This document shows positions 63,783-64,000 of a DNA stretch of 64,000 nucleotides, one piece after another (the first letter of the stretch is position 1; each line of letters begins with the position of its first letter). Below the pieces are notes generated by a model that saw only the letters and a program-made list of their open reading frames with translations, was not told the origin of the DNA and made no database searches. The position numbers and the translations under genes are program-made. This stretch comes from Acinetobacter lwoffii. Lineage in GTDB: Bacteria; Pseudomonadota; Gammaproteobacteria; Pseudomonadales; Moraxellaceae. The stretch covers positions 753,702-817,701 of the forward strand of contig NZ_CP059081.1 in the NCBI RefSeq assembly GCF_015602705.1, read 5' to 3'.

Positions 63783-64000
63783 ATGAATATGCTTCGTAAA
63801 ACCGTCTGTGCTATGGCTCTGGGTGCAGTGACTTTAGCACCGGTGATGAGTACAACCGTGTTTGCTGCACCTGTGGCAGCTTCGGAGCAACAGGCAACAG
63901 CCAGTCTGGTCAAACAGCTCAATCATGTGCGTAGCATGACGGCAAATTTCGAACAAAGTACCAAGGTAACCAATCCAAGAGCGACCCAGAAAAAAGGTTT
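63783..64000 (+). CDS. lolA: Outer-membrane lipoprotein carrier protein LolA (5' part)
   Basis: Partial gene, cut by the right edge after 72 codons. A signal peptide MNMLRKTVCAMALGAVTL... ending near TTVFAAP is followed by the start of the mature LolA fold: LVKQLNHVRSMTANFEQSTK, matching the conserved opening of LolA (Leu...Ala-x-Phe-x-Gln). LolA is the periplasmic shuttle that carries lipoproteins from LolCDE to LolB. A GGTGAA sequence precedes the ATG. It lies 246 bases after rpmA, on the same strand. Confidence 0.85.
   Translation, partial: MNMLRKTVCAMALGAVTLAPVMSTTVFAAPVAASEQQATASLVKQLNHVRSMTANFEQSTKVTNPRATQKKG

Noticed and set aside
1-64000. CRISPR arrays, prophage, insertion sequences, toxin-antitoxin or restriction genes
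   Set aside because: I looked for regular direct repeats, transposase or integrase motifs and defence-type gene pairs on both strands and saw none that could be supported.

Overview
The window is a contiguous chromosomal segment that I assign to the genus Acinetobacter (Gammaproteobacteria, Moraxellaceae). The reasons are a complete adeIJK-type RND efflux operon, a pilG-pilH-pilI-pilJ-chpA-chpC chemosensory cluster, a signal-less YkuD-fold L,D-transpeptidase/carboxypeptidase next to a DUF454 gene, AT-rich intergenic DNA and moderate-GC genes. No phage, insertion sequence, CRISPR array or rRNA was seen. Almost everything looks like core or shell chromosome, with accessory-type patches at about 29.9-30.8, 35.9-36.7, 37.3-42.9 and 48.8-52.7 kb.

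Layout. 1-6.9 kb (minus strand): proS, a two-gene RND pump (adaptor and permease, no outer-membrane channel) and a secreted coiled-coil protein. 7.2-15.7 kb (plus): the Pil-Chp twitching and surface-sensing system, namely two CheY-like regulators, a CheW adaptor, a chemoreceptor, a very large CheA hybrid kinase and a second CheW-like protein. 15.7-19.3 kb: dapE, an entericidin-like lipoprotein, a DUF1853 gene, and a DUF454/YkuD pair with overlapping stop and start codons. 19.7-20.7 kb: eight tRNA genes, four Val(TAC) and four Asp(GTC), interleaved behind a near-consensus sigma70 promoter. 20.7-29.9 kb: DUF2750, a YdcF-like protein, a Fur-box-preceded PepSY/flavodoxin/FNR reductase, a YcxB-like protein, a FUSC/YccS membrane protein, a Bcr/CflA exporter and a nitroreductase. 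30.8-33.5 kb: glutamate (gltS) and alanine/glycine symporters. 33.6-37.3 kb: ChrA, a patatin lipoprotein and an acyl-CoA thioesterase. 37.4-40.9 kb: a TetR gene behind a perfect 18-bp palindrome, an MFS exporter, a broken LysR gene and a glutathione transferase. 40.9-48.8 kb: an aromatic-ring FAD hydroxylase, a small exported peptide, a CobW-type GTPase, YaeQ, MgtC/SapB, FKBP, a 7TM-GGDEF protein and a GNAT enzyme. 49.1-52.7 kb: small proteins, a DUF2505 gene, a broken DUF1345 membrane-protein gene and two YbjQ proteins. 52.7-59.3 kb: adeK-adeJ-adeI and a PAP2 phosphatase. 59.4-64 kb: a Gcr-type membrane protein and ispB (minus), then rplU, rpmA and the 5' end of lolA (plus).

How they work together. 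The Chp proteins form one phosphorelay expected to control type IV pilus extension and retraction. AdeIJK and the second RND pump, together with the MFS, FUSC and ChrA proteins, give the window a strong efflux character. DapE supplies diaminopimelate and the YkuD protein acts on peptidoglycan peptides. IspB makes the quinone side chain. LolA carries lipoproteins, several of which are encoded here (AdeI, AdeK, the other RND adaptor, the patatin protein and the entericidin).

Nothing here is a clearly new multi-gene system. The best leads are the interleaved tRNA array with a compensated tRNA-Asp variant, two previously functional genes with specific inactivating lesions, the TetR palindrome, the Fur-box reductase with an Arg/Gly/Glu-rich insert, a 14-codon leader overlapping a membrane-protein gene, and a few orphan small ORFs. 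All functional statements come from reading motifs by eye; no database search was run.
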